From NCBI RefSeq assembly GCF_024199845.1, contig NZ_JANADO010000001.1, positions 1,178,001-1,242,000 of the forward strand: a stretch of 64,000 nt of DNA, written 5' to 3'. Origin of the DNA: Bradyrhizobium sp. CCGB12. GTDB taxonomy: Bacteria > Pseudomonadota > Alphaproteobacteria > Rhizobiales > Xanthobacteraceae. How positions within the stretch are numbered: position 1 is the stretch's first letter; every line of letters begins with the position of its first letter. The position numbers were made by a program, and so were the translations under genes. Under the pieces are notes generated by a model. The model did not search any database. It had not been told where the DNA came from and was given only the letters and a program-made list of their open reading frames with translations. Shown here one piece after another: positions 33,357 to 42,682 of the stretch.

Positions 33357-34339
33357 TCCTCGGGCTCCGAATTCGGCGCGAGGTCCGAGGAGCGGAACGG
33401 CTTGGCCTTGTCCAGCTTCCGATAGGCCTTCGAGGCGGCTCGCAGTAACTTCTTTTCCCGCTTGCGGTCGAGGAAGCGAATCCCTGCCTCGGGGACGATT
33501 TCATTCAACGAGGCCGCCAGCGTTTGCCCGCGAGCATCATCGTTCAACTGGCCGAGCGACTTTTGCGCCTTTCGCAATTGCTTGAGGATCGACTTCTGCT
33601 TCGTCAAGGACTCGTCGGCGAACAGGTCTTCCAGCGACTCGACTGAATATGTCATCCGCTTGTTGAGGAGCCGTAGCTTGTGGCGCTTCTCGACGTCGAG
33701 CTTGCGGAGCTTGCGCGCCTTTTTGAGCAGCGTCTTTTCCCACGCGGTCAGCTGCGCCATCGCATGGTCGGCGAGCGAGGTGCGACGCAATCTGATCGCT
33801 TCCTTGCTGCGCCGGGTCGACCAGGGGCCGCTCTCGATCCAGCCGGAAGTTTGCTCGACCAGGCGGCGATAGCGCGCGGATTGCAGCGCGCGCGCCAGCA
33901 GGCGGTGGCTCTCGGCGCGCTTCTCGTCCCAATGTCGGAGCTCGGCGATCACGGAGAGCTCGTCGCCGGTCTCGGCGACGACGCGCTCGATCGCCACGTC
34001 GAGGTCCCTGACCATGCCGAGTTGGCCGTTCAGCCATTTCAACTCGGTCCAGATCTCCGGCCGCCGCGCGTCGTCGACCATTCGCGAGAAGAAGCGAATG
34101 GCGGTGCGCAGATGCGTCAGCGCGATCCGGATCTGGTGCAGGGCGTCGGGGTCGCCGCGGCAGGTGCCGTCGTGCTGGGCGAGCACGGCATCGAGGTGAC
34201 GGCGGGCGATGATCCGGAACGCCGTGTCGCAGGCCATGCCGGGGCTGAGGCGGCCGGGCAAGGCACTACGCCGCGTCGCCGGCATGGCGCGAGCGGCCGT
34301 CGAGGTCGTGCTGGGTCGCGCCATCCTTGCCCGCGTCAA
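33353..34339 (-). CDS. CHAD domain-containing protein
   Basis: 328 aa. The conserved histidine alpha-helical domain is clear: LHQIRIALTHLRTAIRFFSRM (about 67-87) with His/Arg spacing typical of CHAD, then several Lys/Arg/His-rich helices such as KKARKLRKLDVEKRHKLRLLNKRMTYSVESLEDLF. CHAD proteins bind polyphosphate and often sit on polyphosphate granules. The TTG start at 34339 follows AAGG; ATG 34324 is an alternative. The preceding gene ends 10 nt upstream, so the two are an operon. No CYTH domain is fused, unlike many family members. Confidence 0.88.
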   Translation of the reverse strand: MTRARMARPSTTSTAARAMPATRRSALPGRLSPGMACDTAFRIIARRHLDAVLAQHDGTCRGDPDALHQIRIALTHLRTAIRFFSRMVDDARRPEIWTELKWLNGQLGMVRDLDVAIERVVAETGDELSVIAELRHWDEKRAESHRLLARALQSARYRRLVEQTSGWIESGPWSTRRSKEAIRLRRTSLADHAMAQLTAWEKTLLKKARKLRKLDVEKRHKLRLLNKRMTYSVESLEDLFADESLTKQKSILKQLRKAQKSLGQLNDDARGQTLAASLNEIVPEAGIRFLDRKREKKLLRAASKAYRKLDKAKPFRSSDLAPNSEPED

Positions 34340-34349
34340 TCAGATTGCC

Positions 34350-35882
34350 TTATTTGCCCTCAACGATTGCGTCCCGACAGCTCTGCAGCGTCTGCTCTTG
34401 TGTCCCGGATGCATCGATGGTCGCCCAACCGACATGGCCGATATTATAGCCCTCCTGCTGCGCGGCAACCTCTTGCGTGGCGTCGGATGCGTCTCCCCGG
34501 CGACGTCCGATTCGCGCCTGGCGGGTGGCGAGATCCGCAACCAGGAACAGCCCGTTCAACGGCGCGTTGCTCTCGCGCGCCAGTGCGGCGATCGCGTCTC
34601 GTTCGTCCTCGGCGGCGAATACACCGTCGATGATCGCCGAATGGCCTTGCGCCAGCACCCGCCGGGCGTGCTGAGCCAGCGTGTCGTAGACGCGGGCCGT
34701 GACCTCTGGCGTGTATGCGGATGGCGGCAGCCGCTGCGTGTCCTTGACCCCGAACATCTGCTTGCGGATGACGTCGCTGCGCAGCACGATTGCTCCCGGC
34801 GACGGCGCGACGAACGGCGCGAGCGCGCGCGCCAAAACCGTCTTTCCGGTGCCTGACAGTCCGCCGACGGCAATCAGCCGCGGAGCGGCAGGCTGGATCA
34901 GCACCCGGGCGAGGTCGAAATAGCGCCGTGCGTCGTCAAGGATATCAGGGTCGTCACAACGCGGCGGCTTTAGCCGTGCCAGCGCCACCTGGGCGCGGAT
35001 TGCCGCCCGGATCGACATGAACAGCGGCAGGACGGAGAGCGCGCCGAGATTGTCGGGCGGAGTCGCAGCGAGATATCGGTTCAGGACGATGTTGGCCGCG
35101 CGTGCCTGATCGTGGCGCAACAGGTCCATCAATGTGAATGCGAGATCGTAGAGCACGTCGACAGTTGCGATTCTCGCATCGAATTCGATGGCGTCGAACA
35201 TTACAGGCTGTTGGTCGATCGACACGATATTCGCAAGATGCAGGTCGCCGTGGCAGCGCCGCACGAAGCCGAGGCGGCCGCGCTCCTCGAGCAGAGGCCG
35301 AAGGCGCAGGAATGTCGCGTGCGAGGCCCTGCCGAGCAGTCCGATCGCATCAGCTTCGAGATGGTTGCCGGTCCGCAGGCCACTGTCGTTTCCATCGATC
35401 AGGCCGCGGATGGAGGAAACCCAAGCCCTGCCGTCGGAGCGGGGCGCTGCGGCATGCGAACCCACGATCGCGTCGGCGGCAGCCGAGGCGAGAGTCTCAT
35501 CCAGCGGGCCGTCCTTGGCCAGATGATCCAGCGTTTGGCTTTCGTCGAAGCGCGACATCTCGACCGCATATTCGATCGGCCGGCCGGGCCCGTCGATCTG
35601 CACCGAGCCATCAGGCTCCTCCGTGATCGCGACGACGCGATGATAGATCTGCGGCGCCAGCGGCCGGTTGATCCTGATCTCCTCCTCGCAGGCCGCCTTG
35701 CGCTTATCGAGCGTCGAATAATCGAGGAACGGAAAATGCACGGCCCGCTTGATTTTCAGCGCGCGCTTGCCGTCGAGAAAGACCGAGGCGGCGTGCGTAT
35801 CGATCCGTCTCACGCCCGGATGTATGGCGGAATCGGTGAGAGCCGCAAAGATCCGGTCCTGGGTCGCAGACTCGTCGGTCAT
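34350..35882 (-). CDS. Fused aminoglycoside-phosphotransferase-like / AAA kinase-like protein
   Basis: 510 aa. The N-terminal ~330 residues resemble the APH kinase fold: FVRRCHGDLHLANIVS carries the catalytic HGDLHLxN loop and FDAIEFDARIATVDVLYDLAF the following Asp. The C-terminal ~170 residues form a P-loop ATPase with Walker A GGLSGTGKTVLARAL near 350 and a distal region like zeta-toxin/gluconate kinases. Such fusions are widespread in proteobacteria and have no firmly assigned substrate. It lies upstream of the CHAD gene and divergent from the large acyl-CoA synthetase. Confidence 0.85.
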   Translation of the reverse strand: MTDESATQDRIFAALTDSAIHPGVRRIDTHAASVFLDGKRALKIKRAVHFPFLDYSTLDKRKAACEEEIRINRPLAPQIYHRVVAITEEPDGSVQIDGPGRPIEYAVEMSRFDESQTLDHLAKDGPLDETLASAAADAIVGSHAAAPRSDGRAWVSSIRGLIDGNDSGLRTGNHLEADAIGLLGRASHATFLRLRPLLEERGRLGFVRRCHGDLHLANIVSIDQQPVMFDAIEFDARIATVDVLYDLAFTLMDLLRHDQARAANIVLNRYLAATPPDNLGALSVLPLFMSIRAAIRAQVALARLKPPRCDDPDILDDARRYFDLARVLIQPAAPRLIAVGGLSGTGKTVLARALAPFVAPSPGAIVLRSDVIRKQMFGVKDTQRLPPSAYTPEVTARVYDTLAQHARRVLAQGHSAIIDGVFAAEDERDAIAALARESNAPLNGLFLVADLATRQARIGRRRGDASDATQEVAAQQEGYNIGHVGWATIDASGTQEQTLQSCRDAIVEGK

Positions 35883-36035
35883 TCCTGCTGGTGCCTGAAC
35901 GAGATCGTCTGGGGCGGTGTGACAAGACCGTCATTGGCCAGCCACCATGTTGGGTTATGATCTCGTACCAGGCTCGCAGTTTCCAGCCTGAATTTCCATC
36001 ATCGGAACCGTCAGCGACCGGGTGCATTTGCTTTC

Positions 36036-38729
36036 ATGTCGACCTACCGTCTGAAGAATCTGCTGTCGCCGCGCTCCGTCGCGCTGGTCGGCGCGAGTGC
36101 CCGCCCGGTCTCCGTGGGACGCGCCGTCCTCGACAACATCCGCAGCGCCGAATTCAAGGGACAGTTTGGCCTCGTCAATCCGCGCCATGCCGAGATCGGC
36201 GGCATCGCCGCGGTGAAGAGCCTGGACAAGTTGCCTTTCGTTCCCGAGCTCGTGGTCATCACCGCGCCGGCGCGGGAGGTTCCTGGGATCATCGACCAGG
36301 CCGGGCATCGCGGCACGGCGGGCGCGCTGATCGTCTCGGCCGGGCTCGGCCACGGACCGGGCTCCCTGCACGAGGCTGCAATCGCCGCGGCCCGAAAATA
36401 CGGCATGCGGCTGATCGGTCCGAACTGTCTCGGCATCATGATGCCCGAGGTGAACCTCAATGCCAGCTTCGCCGCACACATGCCGGGAGCAGGCAATCTC
36501 GCACTGATTTCGCAATCGGGGGCGATCGCAGCCGGCATGGTCGATTGGGCGGCGCAACGTGGCGTCGGCTTCTCCGGCATCGTCTCGATCGGCGATCAGA
36601 TCGACGTCGACCTTGCCGATCTGCTCGACTATTACGCGATGGATCACAAGACCCGCGCGATCCTGCTCTATATCGAGGCCATCAAGGACGCGCGCAAGTT
36701 CATGTCGGCCGCCCGTGCCGCCGCGCGCGTGAAGCCGGTCGTCGTGGTGAAGTCCGGCCGCATGGTGCAGGGCGCGAAGGCCGCTGCCACGCATACCGGC
36801 GCGCTCGCCGGCGCCGACGCGGTCTACGACGCCGCGTTCCGCCGCGCGGGCGTCCTGCGGGTGTCCGACCTGCGCGAGCTGTTCGATTGCGCCGAGACGC
36901 TCGGCCGCGTTGAATCGCCGACGGGAAAGCGTCTCGCCATCCTGACCAATGGCGGCGGCCTCGGCGTCCTCGCCATCGATCGATTGGTCGAACTGGGCGG
37001 AATTCCGGCATCGATCTCGGCGGAGGCCCGCAAGAAACTCGATGCCGCGCTGCCGCCGACCTGGTCCGGTGCAAATCCCGTCGACATCGTTGGCGACGCT
37101 GACGCCGCGCGCTACGCGGCGGCGCTGGAGGTGCTGCTCGCAGATCCCGACAATGACGCAGTCCTTGTCCTCAACGTGCAAACGGCGATCGCCTCGGCTG
37201 CCGACATCGCCACGGCCGTGACGGAGCTCGTCGCAAGATACCGCGAGCAGCATCGCCGATGGGCAAAGCCTGTGCTGGCCGGCTGGGTCGGTGCCGATCA
37301 GAAGATCATTCAGTCGCTCTCCGGCGCGGGCATTCCGAATTACCCGACCGAGGACGATGCCGTGCGCGGCTTCATGCATCTGGTCCGGCATCGCGAAGTG
37401 GTGGAGGAGCTGAGTCAGGTTCCGCCCGCGATGCCCGAAACATTCGTCCCGGACGCCCGGGCCGCCAGACAGATCGTGACCGCAGCCATCGCCGACGGCC
37501 GCAAGTGGCTCGAGCCCGTCGAGATCAAGCACCTGCTCGAAGCCTACGACATCGCGATGGTGCCGACCTATGCCGCTGAGGGTGTCGAGCAGGCAGTGGC
37601 CTATGCGAACGAGATCTTCGTGCAAGGTGCCACCGTCGTCTTGAAGATCATGTCGCGCGACATCGTTCACAAGTCGGATGTCGGCGGTGTCGTCCTCAAT
37701 CTGACCACGCCGGATGCGGTGCGCGCGGCCGCCACTGACATTCTCGACCGGGCGAGGAAGCTGCGGCGCGACGCCCGCATCGGTGGGGTCATTGTGCAAG
37801 CGATGGTGGTCAAGGCGAAGGCGCGCGAGCTGATCCTCGGCCTCGCCGACGATCCCACCTTCGGAATCGTCGTCGTGTTCGGCCGGGGCGGGACGGCTGT
37901 GGAGATCATCAACGACAAGGCGCTGGCGCTGCCGCCGCTCGACCTGCAACTCGCCCGCGACTTGATCGACCGCACGCGCGTATCACGGCTTCTTCGCGCC
38001 TATCGAGACGTGCCGGCCGTGAAGCCGGATGCCGTCGCCATGGTGCTGGTCAAGCTGGCGCAGATGGCCGCCGACGTTCCTGAGATCCGCGAATTCGACA
38101 TCAACCCGCTGCTTGCGGACGAAACCGGCGTGACCGCCGTCGATGCCCGTGTCGCGGTGGGGCCGCCGCAGCGGAAGTTCGCCGGTTCCGGACCGGCCAA
38201 TTTTGCCGTTCGGGCCTATCCGTCGCAATGGGAGCGGCACGTGAAGCTGAAGGACGACTGGCGCATCTTCGTGAGGCCATTGCGTCCCGAGGACGAGCCG
38301 ACCATCCATGAATTCCTGCGTCACGTCACGGCGCACGACCTCCGCCTGCGCTTCTTCGCACCGATGAAGGAATTTACCCACGAGTTCATCGCGCGCCTGA
38401 CCCAGCTCGACTATGCGCGCGCGATGGCCTTCATCGCATTCGACGAGGAGACCGGCGAGATGGTCGGCGTCGTCCGGCTGCATTCGGACTCAATTTACGA
38501 GAGCGGCGAATACGCCATCCTGCTGCGGTCTGATCTCAAGGGCAGGGGACTCGGATGGGCCCTGATGCAGCTGATCATCGACTACGCGAAGTCGGAAGGA
38601 CTGAAGACCATATCGGGCGACGTGCTCCAGGAGAACACCGCGATGCTCGAGATGTGCCGGCAGCTCGGCTTCGAAGTGAAGCCGGACCCGACCGAGCCTG
38701 ATATCTGCGACGTCAGGCTGAAACTCTGA
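36036..38729 (+). CDS. ADP-forming acyl-CoA synthetase/GNAT fusion (Pat-like protein acyltransferase)
   Basis: 897 aa with CoA-binding domain at about 1-135 (LLSPRSVALVGAS), a succinyl-CoA-ligase-like flavodoxin region (about 145-460; GNLALISQSGAIAAGMVDWA), an ATP-grasp domain (about 480-700; VVLKIMSRDIVHKSDVGGVVLNL) and a C-terminal GNAT domain (about 738-897; AILLRSDLKGRGLGWALMQLIIDYAK). The architecture is that of protein lysine acetyltransferases such as Pat/YfiQ, which silence acetyl-CoA synthetase. The His that is phosphorylated in true ligases is not seen at its usual place, consistent with a regulatory role. Given the many acyl-CoA ligases nearby, control of ligase activity is an attractive but unproven role. 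Confidence 0.88.
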   Translation: MSTYRLKNLLSPRSVALVGASARPVSVGRAVLDNIRSAEFKGQFGLVNPRHAEIGGIAAVKSLDKLPFVPELVVITAPAREVPGIIDQAGHRGTAGALIVSAGLGHGPGSLHEAAIAAARKYGMRLIGPNCLGIMMPEVNLNASFAAHMPGAGNLALISQSGAIAAGMVDWAAQRGVGFSGIVSIGDQIDVDLADLLDYYAMDHKTRAILLYIEAIKDARKFMSAARAAARVKPVVVVKSGRMVQGAKAAATHTGALAGADAVYDAAFRRAGVLRVSDLRELFDCAETLGRVESPTGKRLAILTNGGGLGVLAIDRLVELGGIPASISAEARKKLDAALPPTWSGANPVDIVGDADAARYAAALEVLLADPDNDAVLVLNVQTAIASAADIATAVTELVARYREQHRRWAKPVLAGWVGADQKIIQSLSGAGIPNYPTEDDAVRGFMHLVRHREVVEELSQVPPAMPETFVPDARAARQIVTAAIADGRKWLEPVEIKHLLEAYDIAMVPTYAAEGVEQAVAYANEIFVQGATVVLKIMSRDIVHKSDVGGVVLNLTTPDAVRAAATDILDRARKLRRDARIGGVIVQAMVVKAKARELILGLADDPTFGIVVVFGRGGTAVEIINDKALALPPLDLQLARDLIDRTRVSRLLRAYRDVPAVKPDAVAMVLVKLAQMAADVPEIREFDINPLLADETGVTAVDARVAVGPPQRKFAGSGPANFAVRAYPSQWERHVKLKDDWRIFVRPLRPEDEPTIHEFLRHVTAHDLRLRFFAPMKEFTHEFIARLTQLDYARAMAFIAFDEETGEMVGVVRLHSDSIYESGEYAILLRSDLKGRGLGWALMQLIIDYAKSEGLKTISGDVLQENTAMLEMCRQLGFEVKPDPTEPDICDVRLKL

Positions 38730-39282
38730 GCGAGGGGGCGCTAGAGCATGAATCCGGACCCGAAGGGCCGCGTTAGCGCAAACTGTGCAGCAGTTGGCCC
38801 GTCTTCCGCAGATTCTCGATGATGCACGCGATCAGCGGCCCCAGTATCGGCACGACCGGGCTGAGTAGATGATGCACTGCACCTGACACCTGAGCCTCGG
38901 GAGCGTACGCGTCGTCGCGATCTTCGTCGCATTTGCCGCGGTCTGGCCTGGGCGGACCGGCAAACCAGAGCAAAGCCACTCGATCCGGATTTCGGGCGCT
39001 TGAGCTCCGAAATGCTCCTCCGATCCAACCCGCCGACCGACGGTGTTCGTCCGGCCGGCCTCGGCGGTTCGGCAGCGCCTCAACGCAATCGCGACTTGCG
39101 TTGCCTGCAACTTTGCATCGATTTGAGTGCATCGGCGCATCCTTTGGATGCCGCCCTCCGCCTGACCACGGCGTTTTCGCAGCAATGGCCCGACACCGCA
39201 CCCCCTGCTTTCCGGTTGAAAAGCTTGATAACGTTGACTACGCAGGAACCTCAGTGCCTCGCAGTCTTAGGAGCTCCGCGGC
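38730..39282. other. Long intergenic region without a convincing gene
   Basis: About 550 bp. Short frames exist on both strands, the longest on the minus strand at 38773-39201, whose last ~27 residues (VVPILGPLIACIIENLRKTG) look like an amphipathic helix, but none has a ribosome site or protein-like composition throughout. No terminator or operator stands out. It contains the upstream control region of the Crp/Fnr gene. Confidence 0.5.
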
Positions 39283-40011
39283 GTGCCTCAGGACAAGACC
39301 GGCGATCCCCGACAGTCGGCGGGTAACAAACTATCGGTCCTGCGCAAGCACCCGATCTTCGCGGATCTGGAGCCGGACGCGCTCGATCAGCTCTGCCGCT
39401 ATGCCAAGCACACCACCGTGAAGCGCGGTTCGACGATCGCCGCCAAGGGCGATCCCGGCAACAATTTGTTCGCGGTGATCACGGGAACGGTGAAGATCTC
39501 CTCTTCCTCGCCGGATGGACGGAATGCCATTCTCAATCTGATCGGTCCGGGAGAAATCTTTGGCGAGATCGCGGTGCTCGACGGTGCGCCCCGGTCGGCC
39601 GACGCCACCGCCAACACCAATTGCGAGCTCTACATCATCGACCGCCGGGACTTCCTGCCCTTCGTGAAGAGCCAGCCGGCGCTGGCGATGAAGTTCATCG
39701 AACTGCTCTGCGCGCGCCTGCGCTGGACCAGCCAGCAGGTCGAGCAGGTGATCCTCCAGAACCTGCCGGGCCGGCTCGCCAGTGCGCTGCTCGGTCTCAC
39801 CGAGGAGCGCAAGCTCGACTCCGGCAGCGGCACGCTTGCCATTACCCAGCAGGAGATCAGCGAGATGGTGGGGATGACGCGCGAGAGCATCAACAAGCAA
39901 TTGCGCGCCTGGTCCGGCCGCAACTGGGTTCGCCTCGAGCACGGCGCCATCGTCGTGCTGGATACCGATGCGCTGCGCGAACTTGCCGAGAGCGGCCTCG
40001 ACGGCGCGTGA
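39283..40011 (+). CDS. Crp/Fnr family transcriptional regulator
   Basis: A 242-aa regulator from a GTG start. The cyclic-nucleotide-binding-like beta-roll covers about 22-140 (GNNLFAVITGTVKISSSSPDGRNAILNLIGPGEIFGEIAVLDGAPRSADATA, where GEIAVLDGxxRSA is close to the cAMP phosphate-binding cassette). The winged helix includes ITQQEISEMVGMTRESINKQLRAW (about 182-205). It lacks the N-terminal cysteines of FNR oxygen sensors, so a cNMP-type ligand or none is likely. The target genes are unknown; the neighbouring cyclase gene is convergent. Confidence 0.9.
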   Translation: MPQDKTGDPRQSAGNKLSVLRKHPIFADLEPDALDQLCRYAKHTTVKRGSTIAAKGDPGNNLFAVITGTVKISSSSPDGRNAILNLIGPGEIFGEIAVLDGAPRSADATANTNCELYIIDRRDFLPFVKSQPALAMKFIELLCARLRWTSQQVEQVILQNLPGRLASALLGLTEERKLDSGSGTLAITQQEISEMVGMTRESINKQLRAWSGRNWVRLEHGAIVVLDTDALRELAESGLDGA

Positions 40012-40021
40012 TTCCTCGGAC

Positions 40022-40798
40022 CTAGCCGTCGATGATGGCGACCGCGCGGGTCCAGCCGGCGGAGGCGCGCTCGATCTTCACCGGGAAGCATGAGACCGTG
40101 AACCCGGTCGCGGGCAATTGATCGAGATTGTGCAGCTTCTCGAGATGGCAATAGCCGATATGCCGTCCCGCCTTGTGACCCTCCCAGATCAGGCCGGCGT
40201 CTTTCGTTTCGGCATATTTCTTCGCGGTGTAGACGAACGGTGCGTCCCAGCTCCAGCCGTCGGTGCCGGTCAGGCGGACGCCGCGCTCGAGCAGGTACAT
40301 GGTGGCTTCATAGCCCATGCCGCAGCCGGAGTTGACGTATTCGGCTTGACCGAATTTTGCGCCGGCGCTGGTGTTGACGACGACGATCTCCAGCGGCGAC
40401 AGCGTGTGGCCGATCCGTTTCAGCTCCTTCTCGACATCGTCGGCGCTCGCCACGTAGCCGTCGGGCAGATGCCGGAAGTCGAGCTTCACGCCGGGTTGAA
40501 AGCACCATTCCAGCGGCACCTCGTCGATCGTCCATGACCGTTCGCCGCGGTTCATGGTCGGATGGAAGTGCCAGGGCGCGTCGAGATGGGTGCCGTTATG
40601 GGTCGACAGCGAGACCTGTTCGACGGCCCAGCCCTGGCCGTCCGGCAGGTCCTGCGCCTTGAGACCGTCGAAGAACTGCAGCATGCGCGGCAGACCCTGC
40701 TGGTGATCGATATACTGGATCGTCGGGTGGTTACCCGGTGGATCGGCCGTCACGTCGTTTCTGAGCGGCACGGAGATGTCGACCAGCTTCCGCGGCAT
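40022..40798 (-). CDS. Cyclase family protein (kynurenine formamidase-like hydrolase)
   Basis: 258 aa, metal-dependent hydrolase family PF04199. The metal-binding signature HNGTHLDAPWHF is at about 68-79, with a further His in the C-terminal half (GRHIGYCHLEKLHNL). Known members include KynB kynurenine formamidase and isatin hydrolase. ATG 40798 is chosen because AAGGAG sits at ideal spacing; a GTG two codons upstream is too close to it. It is divergent from the TRAP transporter operon with a 31-bp palindrome between, so the enzyme probably acts on the transported compound. A link to kynurenine/anthranilate would suit the region but is unproven. Confidence 0.85.
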   Translation of the reverse strand: MPRKLVDISVPLRNDVTADPPGNHPTIQYIDHQQGLPRMLQFFDGLKAQDLPDGQGWAVEQVSLSTHNGTHLDAPWHFHPTMNRGERSWTIDEVPLEWCFQPGVKLDFRHLPDGYVASADDVEKELKRIGHTLSPLEIVVVNTSAGAKFGQAEYVNSGCGMGYEATMYLLERGVRLTGTDGWSWDAPFVYTAKKYAETKDAGLIWEGHKAGRHIGYCHLEKLHNLDQLPATGFTVSCFPVKIERASAGWTRAVAIIDG

Positions 40799-40924
40799 GG
40801 GCACTCCTTCCAGATGGTCCGCTGCGCCGGGCAGCTTGGAGGACCTCCATTGCTGGCGTCAAGTAACGTGCCGGCGACGTCGAGCCTGCCCGCTGCACCC
40901 GCCATAATGCGAATTGCGCCAGAA

Positions 40925-40955
40925 ATCGATCGATGCAACTGTTGCATCGATCGAT
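40925..40955. promoter_or_regulatory. Perfect 31-bp palindrome in divergent promoter (operator candidate)
   Basis: Arms ATCGATCGATGCAAC (40925-40939) and GTTGCATCGATCGAT (40941-40955) around a single T. It is centred 142 bp from the cyclase start and 157 bp from the TRAP start, with no coding sequence. Its size and symmetry suit a dimeric regulator; no regulator gene is adjacent. Confidence 0.6.
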
Positions 40956-41096
40956 GCCGGATTTGGCTTGGACAGAGAATGCCGCCCGCCCTAGGGACGA
41001 CATTGGCGCTTGACTTCACGCCTGAGGTGGAGCGACCCAAGGCAGCTCGCAGCACTTGCCCGACAACGACATAATCAATCCAGGAGGAAAGCCCAG

Positions 41097-42068
41097 ATGA
41101 AGACACTCACCGGTATCATTACAGCCGTTGCACTGGCGGTCTCAGCGCCCCTGGCGACCGCACGCGATTTCCGCTCCGCCGACGTCCATCCTGCCGACTA
41201 TCCGACCGTCGAGGCCGTCAAGTTCATGGGCAAGCAGCTCGCGGCGGCGAGCGGCGGCAAGCTCGGCGTGAAGGTGTTTCCGAACGGCGCCCTGGGCTCC
41301 GAGAAGGATACTATCGAGCAGCTCAAGATCGGCGCGCTCGACATGATGCGGATCAACGCATCGCCGCTGAACAACTTCGTGCCCGAAACCATCGCGTTGT
41401 GCCTGCCCTTCGTCTTCCGGGACACGCAGCACATGCGCACTGTCCTCGACGGGCCGATCGGCGATGAGATCCTGGCGGCGATGGAGCCCGCGGGATTGGT
41501 CGGGCTTGCCTATTACGACAGCGGCGCCCGGTCCATCTACACCGTCAAGGCACCGGTCAAATCGCTCGCCGACCTCAAGGGCCTGAAGATCCGCGTGCAG
41601 CAATCCGACCTGTGGGTCGGCATGATCCAGAGCCTCGGGGCCAACCCGACGCCGATGCCCTATGGCGAGGTCTATACCGCGCTCAAGACCGGGTTGGTGG
41701 ACGCTGCCGAGAACAACTGGCCTTCCTACGAATCCTCGCGCCATTTCGAGGCCGCCAAGTACTACAACGTGACCGAGCACTCGCTGGCGCCCGAAGTTCT
41801 CGTGATGTCGAAGAAGGTCTGGGACACGCTGAGCAAGGAGGATCAGGCGATGATCCGCAAGGCGGCCAAGGAATCGGTGCCCGTCATGCGCAAGCTCTGG
41901 GACGAGCGTGAGCAGGCCTCCCGCAAGACCGTCGAGGCGGCCGGCGTCCAGGTCGTCACGATCGCCAACAAGGCGGAATTCGTCGACGCGATGAAGCCGG
42001 TGTACGACAAGTTCGCCGGTGACGAGAAGCTGAAGGGCCTCGTCAAGCGGATCCAGGCCACGAAGTAA
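41097..42068 (+). CDS. TRAP transporter substrate-binding protein (DctP family)
   Basis: 323-aa periplasmic binding protein with a signal peptide over about residues 1-22 (MKTLTGIITAVALAVSAPLATA-RD). DctP features are plain: HPADYPTVEAVKFMGKQLAAASGGKLGVKVFPNGALGSEKDTIEQLKIGALDM, then LKGLKIRVQQSDLWVGMIQSLGANPTPMPYGEVYTALKTGLVDAAENN, which contains the conserved Arg that binds the ligand carboxylate. AGGAGG precedes ATG 41097. It works with the two membrane subunits downstream for Na+-driven uptake of an organic acid; the ligand is unknown. Confidence 0.93.
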   Translation: MKTLTGIITAVALAVSAPLATARDFRSADVHPADYPTVEAVKFMGKQLAAASGGKLGVKVFPNGALGSEKDTIEQLKIGALDMMRINASPLNNFVPETIALCLPFVFRDTQHMRTVLDGPIGDEILAAMEPAGLVGLAYYDSGARSIYTVKAPVKSLADLKGLKIRVQQSDLWVGMIQSLGANPTPMPYGEVYTALKTGLVDAAENNWPSYESSRHFEAAKYYNVTEHSLAPEVLVMSKKVWDTLSKEDQAMIRKAAKESVPVMRKLWDEREQASRKTVEAAGVQVVTIANKAEFVDAMKPVYDKFAGDEKLKGLVKRIQATK

Positions 42069-42085
42069 GAAAGACCACAGCGTCG

Positions 42086-42116
42086 GGTCCGGCGTCGCCC
42101 AAGGCGACACCGGACC
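42086..42116 (+). other. Intercistronic stem-loop between dctP- and dctQ-like genes
   Basis: Arms 42086-42099 and 42103-42116 (14 bp with one mismatch, loop CAA), no T tract. It lies 17 nt after the binding-protein stop, so probably protects that part of the mRNA and lowers downstream expression. Confidence 0.6.
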
Positions 42117-42133
42117 TTCCAGGGGAGGCGCGC

Positions 42134-42682
42134 ATGACAGACCCACACGTCGCAAGCCACGAGCAGGAGGTCGCCGGACGCCCGTCGACCGGCTTGCTGT
42201 CGCGGATCAATGCTCCCGTCGCTCGCTTGGGCATGTATCTGTCGGTGACCGGCCTGCTCGCCATCGTCGTCATCGTGTTCTACCAGGTGTTCGGGCGGTA
42301 CGTGCTCAATTCCAGCCCGACCTGGACGGAGAACCTCGCGCTGGTCCTGATCCTCTACGTCACGCTGATCGGCGCCGCCGTCGGCGTGCGCGATGCCGGA
42401 CACATCGGCATGGACAGCTTGCTGGTCATGCTCCCGGATCACGTGCGGGAGAAGATCGAGCTCTTGATCCACGTCCTGGTGGCCGTGTTCGGCGTTGCGA
42501 TGGTCTACAACGGCTGGATCCTCGGCGCGTCGGTCGGGACCGTGCATATCCCCAATCTCGGCCTGCCCGAGGTTGTCCGCTACGTGCCGCTGATCGCCTC
42601 AGGTCTCCTGATCGTCTCCTTTTCAATCGAGCACATCATTGCTCTCCTCCGCGGCGAAGAGGTCGTCCCCTCATGGAACTGA
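42134..42682 (+). CDS. TRAP transporter small permease (DctQ family)
   Basis: 182 aa with four predicted membrane helices (GMYLSVTGLLAIVVIVFYQVF, WTENLALVLILYVTLIGAAVGV, IELLIHVLVAVFGVAMVYNGW, YVPLIASGLLIVSFSIEHII). RxxxNSSPTWTENLAL is the typical DctQ signature. GGGGAGG lies before its ATG, and its end overlaps the large permease gene by 10 nt. Confidence 0.92.
   Translation: MTDPHVASHEQEVAGRPSTGLLSRINAPVARLGMYLSVTGLLAIVVIVFYQVFGRYVLNSSPTWTENLALVLILYVTLIGAAVGVRDAGHIGMDSLLVMLPDHVREKIELLIHVLVAVFGVAMVYNGWILGASVGTVHIPNLGLPEVVRYVPLIASGLLIVSFSIEHIIALLRGEEVVPSWN

Noticed and set aside
35955..37949. 664-codon open frame on the minus strand
   Set aside because: Antisense to the acyl-CoA synthetase/acetyltransferase fusion; Arg/His/Asp-rich composition typical of a shadow frame.
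38773..39201. 142-codon minus-strand frame in the 38730-39282 gap
   Set aside because: Its C-terminal helix looks protein-like, but the rest is basic and low-complexity, several frames overlap it, and no ribosome site is visible. Kept only as an unresolved note.
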